A stretch of DNA of 64,000 bases. It comes from Prevotella sp. (GTDB lineage: Bacteria; Bacteroidota; Bacteroidia; Bacteroidales; Bacteroidaceae). This document shows positions 8,031-16,449 of the stretch, piece by piece. The first letter of the stretch is position 1. Every line of letters starts with the position of its first letter. The translations under genes were made by a program, and so were the position numbers. The notes beneath the pieces were generated by a model. It saw only the letters and a program-made list of their open reading frames with translations. It did no database searches and had not been told where the DNA came from. Where the stretch lies: assembly GCA_017470345.1 (NCBI GenBank), contig JAFUEP010000001.1, forward strand, positions 1 to 64,000, given 5' to 3'.

Positions 8031-11000
8031 ATGAAAAAAAGGCTTTTGCTGAGCATCCTCCTTTCGACTGTGGGCGCCCTCATAGCCGTCGCACTGACTG
8101 TCGACAACCTGCGCGTCGAGTCGCTGCGCAATCCGAGCGGCATCGACCTGACGGAGCCGCAGTTCTCATGGCAGTTGCAGACTGCCGACCGCGGCGTCGT
8201 GCAGACCGCCTACCAGCTGCAGGTCAGCACCGACGCCGAGGGCACCGCCAAGGTGTTCGACTCGGGTGTCGTCAGGAGCAGCGCGTCGGCCCACGTCAAG
8301 GTGGGCCGTCTGCCCCTGCAGCCCGCCACGCGCTACTACTGGCGCGTCGTGGTGACGGACAACAAAGGCCGGCAGGCCACGTCGGACGAGACGGCCTACT
8401 TCGAGACGGGCCTGATGTCGTCAGGCTGGAGCGGCGCCATGTGGATCAAGGCGGCGCGCGACGAGAGCTCGGCGGGAGTGAAGGACTACACCGTCGAGGG
8501 CCTTGTGCGCATCGAGCACACGGCCGCCGGCCTCTGCTTCGCCATGCAGGACGACGCCAACTTCTATTACTGGCAGCTGAACACCGAGGGCGACTACCCG
8601 CGGCTGCGTCCCCATGTCTGGCAGAACGGCAATCCGGCCTGCCAGGCTGATGTCGACCTGCGAGGCAAGGTGGAGCTGAACAACACCGACGAGTTTGCGC
8701 TCCGCATCGAAGTGACGGGCGCCTCGCGTGCACGCACGTATATAAATAATGTGTTGGTCGACGACCGCACTGGCAACTTCCGCTTTGGGCGCGTCGGCAT
8801 GCGCGAAGACCATGGCGAACGCGACGGGCGCGAGGAGATTGGTGTCTACGACGACATACGCGTCAGCACGGCTGACGGCACGGTGATCTTCTTCGAGGAC
8901 TTTGCCAGCGGCAATGGCTTCACTGGCGGCACAGTCACCGACGACGGCAAGCTGCGCATCGTCGGAGCCACGACGAGCCATGTGCTCGTCTGGCAGATGT
9001 CAGCCGAGGGCATGCCCATGTTCCGCAAGACGTTCGACGTCGGCAGCCGCCGCGTCGCCTCAGCCATGCTCTTCACCAGCGGGCTGGGCGTCTACGACGT
9101 ATTCATGAACGGTCGCCGCGTGGGCCATCCGCAGCCCGACGGCTCCATGCTCTACGAGGAGCTGAAGCCCGGCTGGACCGACTTCCGCCATCGTGTCTTC
9201 TACAGCACCCACGACGTCACGGCGCTGCTCAACGAAGGCCGCAACGCGCTCAGCGCCCTCGTCACGACGGGCTGGTGGGCAGGAGCCGTCATGCACGGTG
9301 CCTACGGGGCGCCGGAGCTGGGCTTCCTGGCCAAGCTGCTCATCCGCTACGACGACGGCAGCGAGGAGGTCGTCGTCAGCGACCTCACGTGGCGCTCATC
9401 GCGTCGCGGGGCGCTGATGCTGGGCGACATCTACGACGGCGAGATCTACGACGCCCGCCAGGCCGACGACTGGACCAGCGCCGACTACGACGACAGCCAA
9501 TGGCTGGGGGTCGGACAGAACACTGACTTCCACGGAGTGGTGGAGGTCTTCACGGGGGGCTATGTGCAGACCCTGCCCGACCACGTCCAGCAGGTGCGCA
9601 CCGCTACCATCTATGAAGGGACCAAGGCGACGGGCACCGACTTCGGCGTGGCCAACGTGGTGCGTACGCAGCAGGGCGAGTGGACGGCCCCCATCGCCGT
9701 GAAGCGCGGCCAGAGCCTGCTGCTCGACTTCGGGCAGAACGTCGTCGGGTGGGTCAGCTTCAAGGTGAAGGGTGCACGGGGCTGCCAGCTGAAGATGCGC
9801 TTCGTCGAGATGCTCAACGACGACGGGTCGCGCAGCCGTGGCAACGACGGCCCAGGCGGGACGCCCTACCTGGCCAACCTGCGCTCGGCCAAGGCGTCGC
9901 TCAGCTACACCCTGAGCGGGGCGACGGAGGGCGAGGCCTATCATCCCTCGACGACGTTCTATGGCTTCCGCTATTGCGAGGTGACGCCCTCTGACGACGT
10001 CGAGATGCTCAGCATCGAGGCTGTGCCCGTCAGCTCGTCAACCTGCGAGCTGGGCTCGCTCGAGACGAGCAACGCGCTGGTGAACCGCCTGTTCGAGAAC
10101 ATCACATGGGGCCAGCGCGGCAACCTGCTCAGCGTGCCCACCGACTGTCCGCAGCGCGACGAGCGGCTGGGCTGGGCGGCCGACACGCAGGTCTTCTCGC
10201 GCACCGGCATGTTCAACGCCGACATGGGGTCGTTCTATATGAAATGGATGCAGGACATGCGCGACGGCCAGAACGCCGAGGGTGCCTATCCTGGCGTGGC
10301 CCCCGAGTGTTGGGGCACACCCTTCGGACAGTGCGTCTGGGCCGACGCCGGCATCCTCGTGCCGTACAACATCTACGTCATGACGGGCAACATCGAGGCC
10401 CTGCGCCAGAACTATGCCTCGATGGAGCGCTACATGGACTACCTGTCGCGCCAGGTCTTCGACGGCTACAAATACAACGGCGGCGGACTGACGTGGGGCG
10501 ACTGGCTCTCGTTCGTCGCGACGGACACGCGCTATATCGCCGTGGCCTACTACGCCCTCGACGCACAGCTCATGGCCTATATGTCGCGCCGTCTCAGCGA
10601 GGCCGACGGCGACACCTACGCCCAAAACGCTGAGAAGTACGAACAGCTCTACCAGGCCATCAAGGCCGAGTTCCGCCAGCGCTACATCACGCCCACCATA
10701 CGTCAGAACACGCAGACGGCCTTCCTCATGGCCCTCGACTACAACCTGCTGGAGGGCGACAAGGAACTCGACAACATCAAGAACCGCCTCCGCATGGCCA
10801 TCACCCGCAACAAGTATAAGCTGAACACGGGCTTTGCCGGCACGGCCATCCTCAACACCACGCTGTCGCGGTTCGGCATGACAGACCTGGCCTACGACCT
10901 GCTGTTGCAGCGCGAATGTCCGTCGTGGCTCTACAGCGTCGACCAGGGCGCCACCACCATCTGGGAGCGATGGAACAGCTACACGCGCGAGTCGGGCTTC

Positions 11001-11603
11001 GGCGACCCTGGCATGAACTCGTTCAACCACTATGCCTACGGGGCCGTCGGCGAGTGGATGTATCGCTATATGGTCGGCATCGAGTATGGCCCCGACGAGC
11101 CCGGCTTCCGCCACATCATCCTGCAGCCCCAGCCCGACCGCCGCACCACGCTGCCCGACGGCCAAAGCCTCATCACCAGCGCCAGCGGCCACCACCACAG
11201 CTACTACGGCGACATCCGCTCAGCATGGCAGGCCGACGGCCAAGACGCGCTGACCTACGACTGCACCGTCCCGGCCAACACGACGGCCACGCTCCTGCTG
11301 CCCGCTGCTGACGAGCAGACGCAGGTCTACGAGAGCGGCCTTCCGGCAGCAGAGGCCGAGGGCGTCGAGTATGTGGGCTATGCTGACGGCTGCCATGTCT
11401 TCCGCCTCGGATCGGGCACGTATCACTTCACATCGAACCTGCAGACAGCCGTCCGCCACCCCTCGCAGTCCGCACAAGGGGCTGCTGACGACGGACCGGC
11501 CTACGACCTGCTGGGGCGGCCGCTGACCGCCAGCCTGGCCGACCTGCCGTCTCGTCCGACGAAAAACATCTACATCGCCAGCGGCAGAAAGATTGTCAAA
11601 TAA
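8031..11603 (+). CDS. Secreted GH78 alpha-L-rhamnosidase with T9SS-like tail
   Basis: A 1190-residue enzyme expected to release L-rhamnose from pectic or other rhamnosides outside the cell. From ATG 8031 it has a signal peptide, then an Fn3-like N-terminal domain (NPSGIDLTEPQFSWQL), a LamG-like insert near residues 150-300, beta-sandwich domains, and the (alpha/alpha)6 catalytic barrel with TDCPQRDERLGW near residue 705 and TIWERW near 975; these hold the acidic catalytic residues in GH78. The C-terminus (YDLLGRP, then IYIASGRKIVK) resembles T9SS sorting tails of Prevotella. An earlier in-frame start at 7914 lies upstream of the -7 box and is rejected. It is followed after 33 bp by a GH43 gene. 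Confidence 0.93.
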   Translation: MKKRLLLSILLSTVGALIAVALTVDNLRVESLRNPSGIDLTEPQFSWQLQTADRGVVQTAYQLQVSTDAEGTAKVFDSGVVRSSASAHVKVGRLPLQPATRYYWRVVVTDNKGRQATSDETAYFETGLMSSGWSGAMWIKAARDESSAGVKDYTVEGLVRIEHTAAGLCFAMQDDANFYYWQLNTEGDYPRLRPHVWQNGNPACQADVDLRGKVELNNTDEFALRIEVTGASRARTYINNVLVDDRTGNFRFGRVGMREDHGERDGREEIGVYDDIRVSTADGTVIFFEDFASGNGFTGGTVTDDGKLRIVGATTSHVLVWQMSAEGMPMFRKTFDVGSRRVASAMLFTSGLGVYDVFMNGRRVGHPQPDGSMLYEELKPGWTDFRHRVFYSTHDVTALLNEGRNALSALVTTGWWAGAVMHGAYGAPELGFLAKLLIRYDDGSEEVVVSDLTWRSSRRGALMLGDIYDGEIYDARQADDWTSADYDDSQWLGVGQNTDFHGVVEVFTGGYVQTLPDHVQQVRTATIYEGTKATGTDFGVANVVRTQQGEWTAPIAVKRGQSLLLDFGQNVVGWVSFKVKGARGCQLKMRFVEMLNDDGSRSRGNDGPGGTPYLANLRSAKASLSYTLSGATEGEAYHPSTTFYGFRYCEVTPSDDVEMLSIEAVPVSSSTCELGSLETSNALVNRLFENITWGQRGNLLSVPTDCPQRDERLGWAADTQVFSRTGMFNADMGSFYMKWMQDMRDGQNAEGAYPGVAPECWGTPFGQCVWADAGILVPYNIYVMTGNIEALRQNYASMERYMDYLSRQVFDGYKYNGGGLTWGDWLSFVATDTRYIAVAYYALDAQLMAYMSRRLSEADGDTYAQNAEKYEQLYQAIKAEFRQRYITPTIRQNTQTAFLMALDYNLLEGDKELDNIKNRLRMAITRNKYKLNTGFAGTAILNTTLSRFGMTDLAYDLLLQRECPSWLYSVDQGATTIWERWNSYTRESGFGDPGMNSFNHYAYGAVGEWMYRYMVGIEYGPDEPGFRHIILQPQPDRRTTLPDGQSLITSASGHHHSYYGDIRSAWQADGQDALTYDCTVPANTTATLLLPAADEQTQVYESGLPAAEAEGVEYVGYADGCHVFRLGSGTYHFTSNLQTAVRHPSQSAQGAADDGPAYDLLGRPLTASLADLPSRPTKNIYIASGRKIVK

Positions 11604-11636
11604 GAATCTCCCCCACCCCACACCCCTCTTACGATT

Positions 11637-14195
11637 ATGAAGCAGACACATCAGACGGCGATAAGCAGGGCCATACGCCTGGCCACAATCCTGCTGACAC
11701 TATGGATGACCGGCGCCATCCGCGTGGCGGCATGGACCAACCCGATGGTGCTGCCCGGACTGGAGAACCGCAGCCTGGGCGACCCCTACATCATGAAGTA
11801 TCGAGGCTACTACTACCTCTACGTCAGCGCCGGCGACCGCAACATCTACTGCTGGCGGTCGAAGGACCTCACGGAATGGTCGACCGCCTACGTCTGCTGC
11901 ACCGACGAGACCACCGCCGTGGCCTATGCGCCTGAGGTGATCTACTGGAACGGCCGCTTCTACATGTGTACATCGCCGCGAGGCGGGGGCCACTACCTGC
12001 TCACGAGCGACAGTCCCCTCGGCCCCTTCGTCCATCAAACTGGCAACCTCGGCCGCGACATCGACGGCTCCATGTTTGTCGACGACGACGGCAGCTGGTA
12101 CTTCTATCATGCCAACAACGGCGGCATCCGCGGATGCGCCATGCCCACCCACCTCAGCCTAGCCGACGATGTCGACCTGGGCTGCTGCATGAGCGGGCAG
12201 TGGACCGAGGGGCCCTGCGTCTTCAAGCGCAACAATCTCTACTACCTCCTCTACACCGGCAACCACGTCTGGACCGACGCCTATCGCATCGACTATGCCA
12301 TCTCGGGCAGCGGACCCCTCGCCGGATTCCGCCCGCAGGCCAGTCAGAACCCCATCCTCATCGACGCCGAGACACCCACGCACAAGGCCCTGGGCCACGG
12401 CACGGCCTTCGTCGGCCCCGACCTCGACACCTATTTCTTCTGCTATCATAACCTGCAGGACAACAAGGCCCGCCGACTGCTCAACTTCGAGCGCATCGGA
12501 TGGTGTGGCGACAAGCTCATCATGACCGGCCCCACCGACTGGGAGCAGGACCGGCCGCTGACGGGCACCAGCGACTACTTCGAGCGCGAGGCGCTCGGCT
12601 CTGACTGGACGACCGACGACGACGGCCTCTGGCAGATAGCCAACGCCGACCATCTGCGCATGTCGGCCGACGAGGGGCGCCACGTCGCAATCTTCGACAA
12701 GGCTGCTCACGAAGACTATACGGCCGAGTTCACCCTCCGTTCCGCCGACGGCCTGACGGGCAGCTTCGGTGCCGTCTTCTCCTATCGCGATGCCGACAAC
12801 TATGCCGAGGCGCACATCCATACAGCCGACAGGCGGCTCGAAGTCGCTGTCTATGCCGACGGCGCAGCCAAGTCGCGCCGCTCCTTCTCGCTGCCCGCCG
12901 ACTTCGACCCTGCCGCCTGGCATGCCATCCGCATCGAGAAGAACGGCCGCATCACCCGCATCTTCGTCGACGGCATGCGCAAATACCTGCTTACCGGGCA
13001 GACGGGCGGAGGCAAGATCGGCTACGTCGCCCAGTCGGCTCCCGCCTGCTTCTCCTACATCGCCCTCAGCCCCTACGTCGACGGCAGCGCCATCCTCGGC
13101 GTCAGCCTGCCCCTCCCCGGCACGATCGCCGCCTCGATGTGCACCGACAAGTCGGCCGACGTGCGCCCCACGGCCTACTCCCTCACGCCCGGCACGGCCT
13201 ACTACATGCAGTGCAGTGACGGCAGCACCCTGACCTATCAGGTCAACATCCGGCACGAGGGCCCCTTCAACCTCGGCCTGCGCTATCGCTCATCGGCCGT
13301 CGCCCACGTGCGGCTGCTCATCGACGGCCAGCCCCTTACCGCCATCGTCGAGCTGCCCTCCACGCGCTCATCCGTCGTCACGCAGCCCCTCTCCGGCATC
13401 ACCCTGCCCGCAGGCCGCCACCAGCTGACCATCGAAGTCGTCGACGGCCATCCCCTCATCTATGAATACAGCTTCAAGCCCGGCGTGGCCCATCCGCGCA
13501 CCATGGCCGACAACTTCGACGACGGCTTCAGCCCCGACTGGGGCTATCGCGAAGGCAACTGGACCATCGCCGACGGGCAGCTCGAGTCGACCGGTGGCTA
13601 CGGCAAGATGCTGATGGGCGCCTACGGCGACATCCACATGACTGACTACACCGTCGAATGCGACGTCAGCTATCCCTATGGCGAGATGAACGGCGGACTG
13701 CTCGTGCGCACCACCAACGCCTCGACCGGCGGGGCCGACGACAACCCCGTGCTGGGCACCGACTTCCTCCAGGGCTACGTCCTCCTGGCCTCCGCCACAT
13801 CGGTGACGCTGGGCAAGCACAACTTCGGCTGGCAGGCACTCGCCACGGTCAGCCATACCGTCAATCCCGTCGTGCCGCACCACATGAAGGTGGAGGTCAA
13901 GGGCGCCACCATCAGCTGCTACATCGACGACATGCAGCAGCCCGTGCTCGTCTACACCGACACGCAGCCCTTCCTCACTGGCCGCGCCGGGTTCCGTGCG
14001 CACAACTCGCGCATCCGGTTCGACAACTTCGTCGTCACCCCGACTGAGGAATCCCCCTCTGCTGTCACCGCTCCTCATGCCGCCCCATTGCCCGACGGCC
14101 ATGCCCACTACAATCTGCAGGGACAGATGATTAACCTTCAGGCGCCACTCGGCCACGGCGTCTACATCATCGAGGGCCGCAAGGTGGTCTTATAG
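11637..14195 (+). CDS. Secreted multidomain GH43 glycosidase with T9SS-like tail
   Basis: An 852-residue protein, signal peptide first. The five-bladed GH43 catalytic domain covers about residues 40-320: GDPYIM carries the expected catalytic base Asp, DIDGSMFVDDDG the pKa-tuning Asp, and TEGPCVF the acid Glu. Two LamG/DUF1080-like domains (about 330-480 and 630-800) flank a CBM6-like sandwich, suggesting polysaccharide binding. The tail (YNLQGQ then VYIIEGRKVVL) looks like a T9SS sorting signal. GH43 members act on arabinosides, xylosides or galactosides; the substrate here is not deducible. Pairing with GH78 suggests pectin or arabinogalactan side chains. Confidence 0.88.
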   Translation: MKQTHQTAISRAIRLATILLTLWMTGAIRVAAWTNPMVLPGLENRSLGDPYIMKYRGYYYLYVSAGDRNIYCWRSKDLTEWSTAYVCCTDETTAVAYAPEVIYWNGRFYMCTSPRGGGHYLLTSDSPLGPFVHQTGNLGRDIDGSMFVDDDGSWYFYHANNGGIRGCAMPTHLSLADDVDLGCCMSGQWTEGPCVFKRNNLYYLLYTGNHVWTDAYRIDYAISGSGPLAGFRPQASQNPILIDAETPTHKALGHGTAFVGPDLDTYFFCYHNLQDNKARRLLNFERIGWCGDKLIMTGPTDWEQDRPLTGTSDYFEREALGSDWTTDDDGLWQIANADHLRMSADEGRHVAIFDKAAHEDYTAEFTLRSADGLTGSFGAVFSYRDADNYAEAHIHTADRRLEVAVYADGAAKSRRSFSLPADFDPAAWHAIRIEKNGRITRIFVDGMRKYLLTGQTGGGKIGYVAQSAPACFSYIALSPYVDGSAILGVSLPLPGTIAASMCTDKSADVRPTAYSLTPGTAYYMQCSDGSTLTYQVNIRHEGPFNLGLRYRSSAVAHVRLLIDGQPLTAIVELPSTRSSVVTQPLSGITLPAGRHQLTIEVVDGHPLIYEYSFKPGVAHPRTMADNFDDGFSPDWGYREGNWTIADGQLESTGGYGKMLMGAYGDIHMTDYTVECDVSYPYGEMNGGLLVRTTNASTGGADDNPVLGTDFLQGYVLLASATSVTLGKHNFGWQALATVSHTVNPVVPHHMKVEVKGATISCYIDDMQQPVLVYTDTQPFLTGRAGFRAHNSRIRFDNFVVTPTEESPSAVTAPHAAPLPDGHAHYNLQGQMINLQAPLGHGVYIIEGRKVVL

Positions 14196-14213
14196 GCACA
14201 ACTAAGAATTAAA

Positions 14214-14289
14214 TCACCGCCGCCGGACAATATTTCACCGCCGCTGAAATAATGTTCAGCGGCGGTGAAATAGTATTCGGCGGCGATGA
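14214..14289. repeat. 21-bp palindromic iteron array, family 3 (4 units)
   Basis: Units start at 14214, 14235, 14256 and 14277, exactly 21 bp apart. Cores are TCACCGCCGCTGA and its reverse complement TCAGCGGCGGTGA with small variations; spacers are AT-rich. The array begins 19 bp after the GH43 stop codon and precedes the radical SAM gene's tandem promoters. Confidence 0.9.
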
Positions 14290-14305
14290 AAAAACTCAAA
14301 AACAT

Positions 14306-14336
14306 TTTGCATTCCGCTCGTTTTTTCGTAAATTTG
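14306..14336 (+). promoter_or_regulatory. Upstream copy of duplicated promoter (radical SAM gene)
   Basis: TTTG (14306-14309), 19 bp, TAAATTTG (14329-14336). The surrounding 30 or more bases nearly duplicate the promoter at 14389-14419, including the CGCTCGTTTTTTCGTAA-like core. Confidence 0.6.
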
Positions 14337-14388
14337 GCTTTGCCGAAGTTACTAGCACTCGGAAATGAAAAGAAAAGCAAGCTTTCCT

Positions 14389-14419
14389 TTTGCATTTCGC
14401 TCGTTTTTTCGTAACTTTG
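14389..14419 (+). promoter_or_regulatory. Downstream promoter of the radical SAM gene
   Basis: TTTG (14389-14392), 19 bp, TAACTTTG (14412-14419), only 9 bases before the ATG at 14429. It fits the consensus better than the upstream copy. Confidence 0.7.
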
Positions 14420-14428
14420 CGCTCTGTT

Positions 14429-15193
14429 ATGAGTACTGTCATCTATCCTTCGCCCATCTTCGGGCCCGTCCATAGCCGCCGCCTCGGCACCTCGCTTGGC
14501 ATCAACCTGATGCCGGCCGACGGCAAGGTGTGTACCTTCGACTGTATCTATTGCGAGTGCGGATTCAACGCCCAGCGCCGCCCCACCCTGCCCCTGCCTA
14601 CGCGCCGCCAGGTCAGCGAGGCGCTCGAGGCCCGTCTGCAGGACATGCAGCAGCATGGGCCGCGGCCCGACGTGCTGACCTTCGCGGGCAACGGCGAGCC
14701 GACGGCCCATCCCGACTTTGCCGGCATCATCGACGACACGCTGCGTCTGCGCGACGAGTATTTTGCAGAGGCAAAGGTGTCGGTGCTGTCGAACTCGACC
14801 ATGATCCATCGGCCTGCCGTCTTCGACGCCCTCATGCGCGTGGACAACAACATCCTGAAGCTCGACACGGTCGACACCGCCTTTATCAGCCGCGTCGACC
14901 GCCCCACGGGCCACTACGACGTCACAGCCGTCATCGAGCGAATGAAGGCGTTCGGCGGCCACGTCATCATCCAGACCATCTTCCTCCATGGACCTCAGAT
15001 TGACAACACCACCGAGGCCTACGTCGGCCCATGGCTCCGGGCCGTCAGCGAGATTGGCCCCGAGGAGGTCATGGTCTACACCATCGACCGCGAGACGCCC
15101 GACCCCACCCTCAGCAAGGCCACCCACGCAGAACTCGACGCCATCGCCGACCGCGTCCGCGCCATGGGCATTCCCTGCCAGGCCAGTTATTGA
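14429..15193 (+). CDS. Radical SAM protein (MoaA/NifB-like superfamily)
   Basis: A 254-residue protein. CTFDCIYC (Cys35, Cys39, Cys42) is the CxxxCxxC site for the 4Fe-4S cluster that cleaves S-adenosylmethionine. FAGNGEPTAHPDF corresponds to the GGE-type SAM-binding motif. There is no SPASM extension, so it is a short single-domain enzyme of a widespread but poorly assigned family; the substrate is unknown. ATG 14429 is chosen because it lies just after a strong -7 box; an upstream start at 14390 is inside the promoter. Confidence 0.85.
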   Translation: MSTVIYPSPIFGPVHSRRLGTSLGINLMPADGKVCTFDCIYCECGFNAQRRPTLPLPTRRQVSEALEARLQDMQQHGPRPDVLTFAGNGEPTAHPDFAGIIDDTLRLRDEYFAEAKVSVLSNSTMIHRPAVFDALMRVDNNILKLDTVDTAFISRVDRPTGHYDVTAVIERMKAFGGHVIIQTIFLHGPQIDNTTEAYVGPWLRAVSEIGPEEVMVYTIDRETPDPTLSKATHAELDAIADRVRAMGIPCQASY

Positions 15194-15208
15194 AGAAGTT
15201 TCGCATGT

Positions 15209-15343
15209 TAGGAATGAAAAGGAGTAAAAGAGAAGTGAAAGGGTAGTGAAGGGGACGTTAGTCTCAGCCTTGATGTCTGTGATAGAACTGACGTCACCTT
15301 CACTCCCCCACCTCACTCCCCTGTTAATCCCCTTCACTCCCAG
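15209..15343. repeat. Purine-rich words and their inverted copies (GTGAAGGGG type)
   Basis: Just after the radical SAM stop codon, words such as GGAATGAAAA, GGAGTAAAAG and GTAGTGAAGGGG recur at 10-11 bp. At 15297-15342 the inverse appears three times (CCTTCACTCCC, CCTCACTCCC, CCTTCACTCCC). The two halves could pair in RNA. No gene is evident in this stretch. Confidence 0.45.
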
Positions 15344-15391
15344 CAAGCAAAGCCCAGCGAAAGTTGAATTAAGAGACGTTCGAAAATAATA

Positions 15392-15473
15392 AAATCACAG
15401 TGTGACGTATTAAAATCTCAGTGTGATTTTAATAAATCTCAGTGTGACGAAATAAAATCACACTGAGATTTTA
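15392..15473. repeat. 21-bp palindromic iteron array, family 4 (4 units)
   Basis: Cores start at 15396, 15417, 15438 and 15459, exactly 21 bp apart: TCACAGTGTGA, TCTCAGTGTGA (twice) and TCACACTGAGA, the last inverted. Cores are flanked by AAAA/TTTT. The array lies between the convergent radical SAM and AlkD-like genes, where no conventional terminator is obvious. Confidence 0.9.
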
Positions 15474-15541
15474 ATTATTGACGGGACTTTCTGACGGTCC
15501 GCAGACGGTTCGTGCGCGTTTTCCGGGGACGCGCCCTCTTG

Positions 15542-16348
15542 TCATGAGTGGGCGGGGGTGAGCGTCATCCAGTGGCGACGCTCGGCGGCGGACATCTTCT
15601 CGATGGCATAGCGCAGCGTGGTGCGCGGCATGTCGTAGGCGTGCTGACGAAGGAAGTCGCGCAGAAGATCCATCGAGACGCGCTTGCCCATCTCGCGGAG
15701 CATCCACCCGACGGCCTTGTGCATCAGGTCGTGAGGATGACGGAGGTGGACCTCGGCATAGCGCAGGCACCACGAGGCATCGCCCTGCTGCGACGTCTTC
15801 CACGTGCAGACGATGCTCATGCGCTGACGCCACAGGCAGTCGCTGGCAGCCAGGCCGTCGAGAACCTTCCGCTTATAGGCCAAGCGGAGCAGGTCGTCGC
15901 CGGCGGAAAGAACATCGCCGAGGCCCGTGGGCAGTAGCAACCAGTGGCCCAGGATCTTCGGAGCCGTGAGGTCGACGAGGTCCCAGTTGTTCGCCCGCTC
16001 AGCATAGCGCAAGTAGGTCGTCAGGATGGCGTCGCGCTGCCGGATGGCCGAAGGGTCGGCGGCCAGACGTCTGGTGGCCTGCCGCTCAAAAGCGTCGACG
16101 AGGATGAGCAGTCCGCAGAGCCGCACCTCGTGCCAGGGCGACAGGAGCAGCCGGGGTACCTCGGCGAGCGGCAGGCTGCGCCCCACAGACTTGACCACCT
16201 CGCGCGTCTGCGGCACCTTGAGCCCCAGAAACTCGTCGCCCTCGCCATACTGGCCGGGGCCTGTCTTGAAGAACCGCATTAAGATGCGCCGCTGCGACTC
16301 GTTGCGCAGCGACTCCATGTAGCTGATAATCTCGTTTGCACTGGTCAT
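15542..16348 (-). CDS. AlkD-like DNA alkylation repair protein
   Basis: A 268-residue all-alpha HEAT-repeat protein of the AlkC/AlkD family, which removes bulky or positively charged alkylated bases. Family features are GDEFLGLKVPQTREVVK near residue 40, RNNWDLVDL-type sequence (ERANNWDLVD) near 118, and the C-terminal HPHDLMHKAVGWMLREMGK. Trp and Asp residues in the NNWDLVD segment match the DNA-binding/catalytic region of AlkD. It is a single gene on the minus strand behind the terminator of the LpxA-like gene. Confidence 0.9.
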   Translation of the reverse strand: MTSANEIISYMESLRNESQRRILMRFFKTGPGQYGEGDEFLGLKVPQTREVVKSVGRSLPLAEVPRLLLSPWHEVRLCGLLILVDAFERQATRRLAADPSAIRQRDAILTTYLRYAERANNWDLVDLTAPKILGHWLLLPTGLGDVLSAGDDLLRLAYKRKVLDGLAASDCLWRQRMSIVCTWKTSQQGDASWCLRYAEVHLRHPHDLMHKAVGWMLREMGKRVSMDLLRDFLRQHAYDMPRTTLRYAIEKMSAAERRHWMTLTPAHS

Positions 16349-16355
16349 AAGCTCT

Positions 16356-16412
16356 AAAAAAAGAAAAAAAGCCGGATGTGCGTGCTAACCTGAGGCGGGA
16401 CGCACGTCCGGC
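16356..16412 (-). terminator. Rho-independent terminator of the LpxA-like gene
   Basis: On the minus strand, GCCGGAC plus GTGCG pair across a loop with the complementary arm (right arm 16401-16412, left arm from 16371), followed by a long T-tract (16356-16370). Confidence 0.85.
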
Positions 16413-16449
16413 ATGAAACGACGAACAGGGCCGCGAGAGCACTGCCGCG

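Noticed and set aside
10038-11198. 386-codon minus-strand frame opposite GH78
   Set aside because: It is antisense to the catalytic barrel of the rhamnosidase; a GC-rich codon bias artefact.
14162-15346. 394-codon minus-strand frame across the radical SAM gene and repeats
   Set aside because: It runs antisense through a CxxxCxxC radical SAM gene, its promoters and repeat array; translation has no domain.
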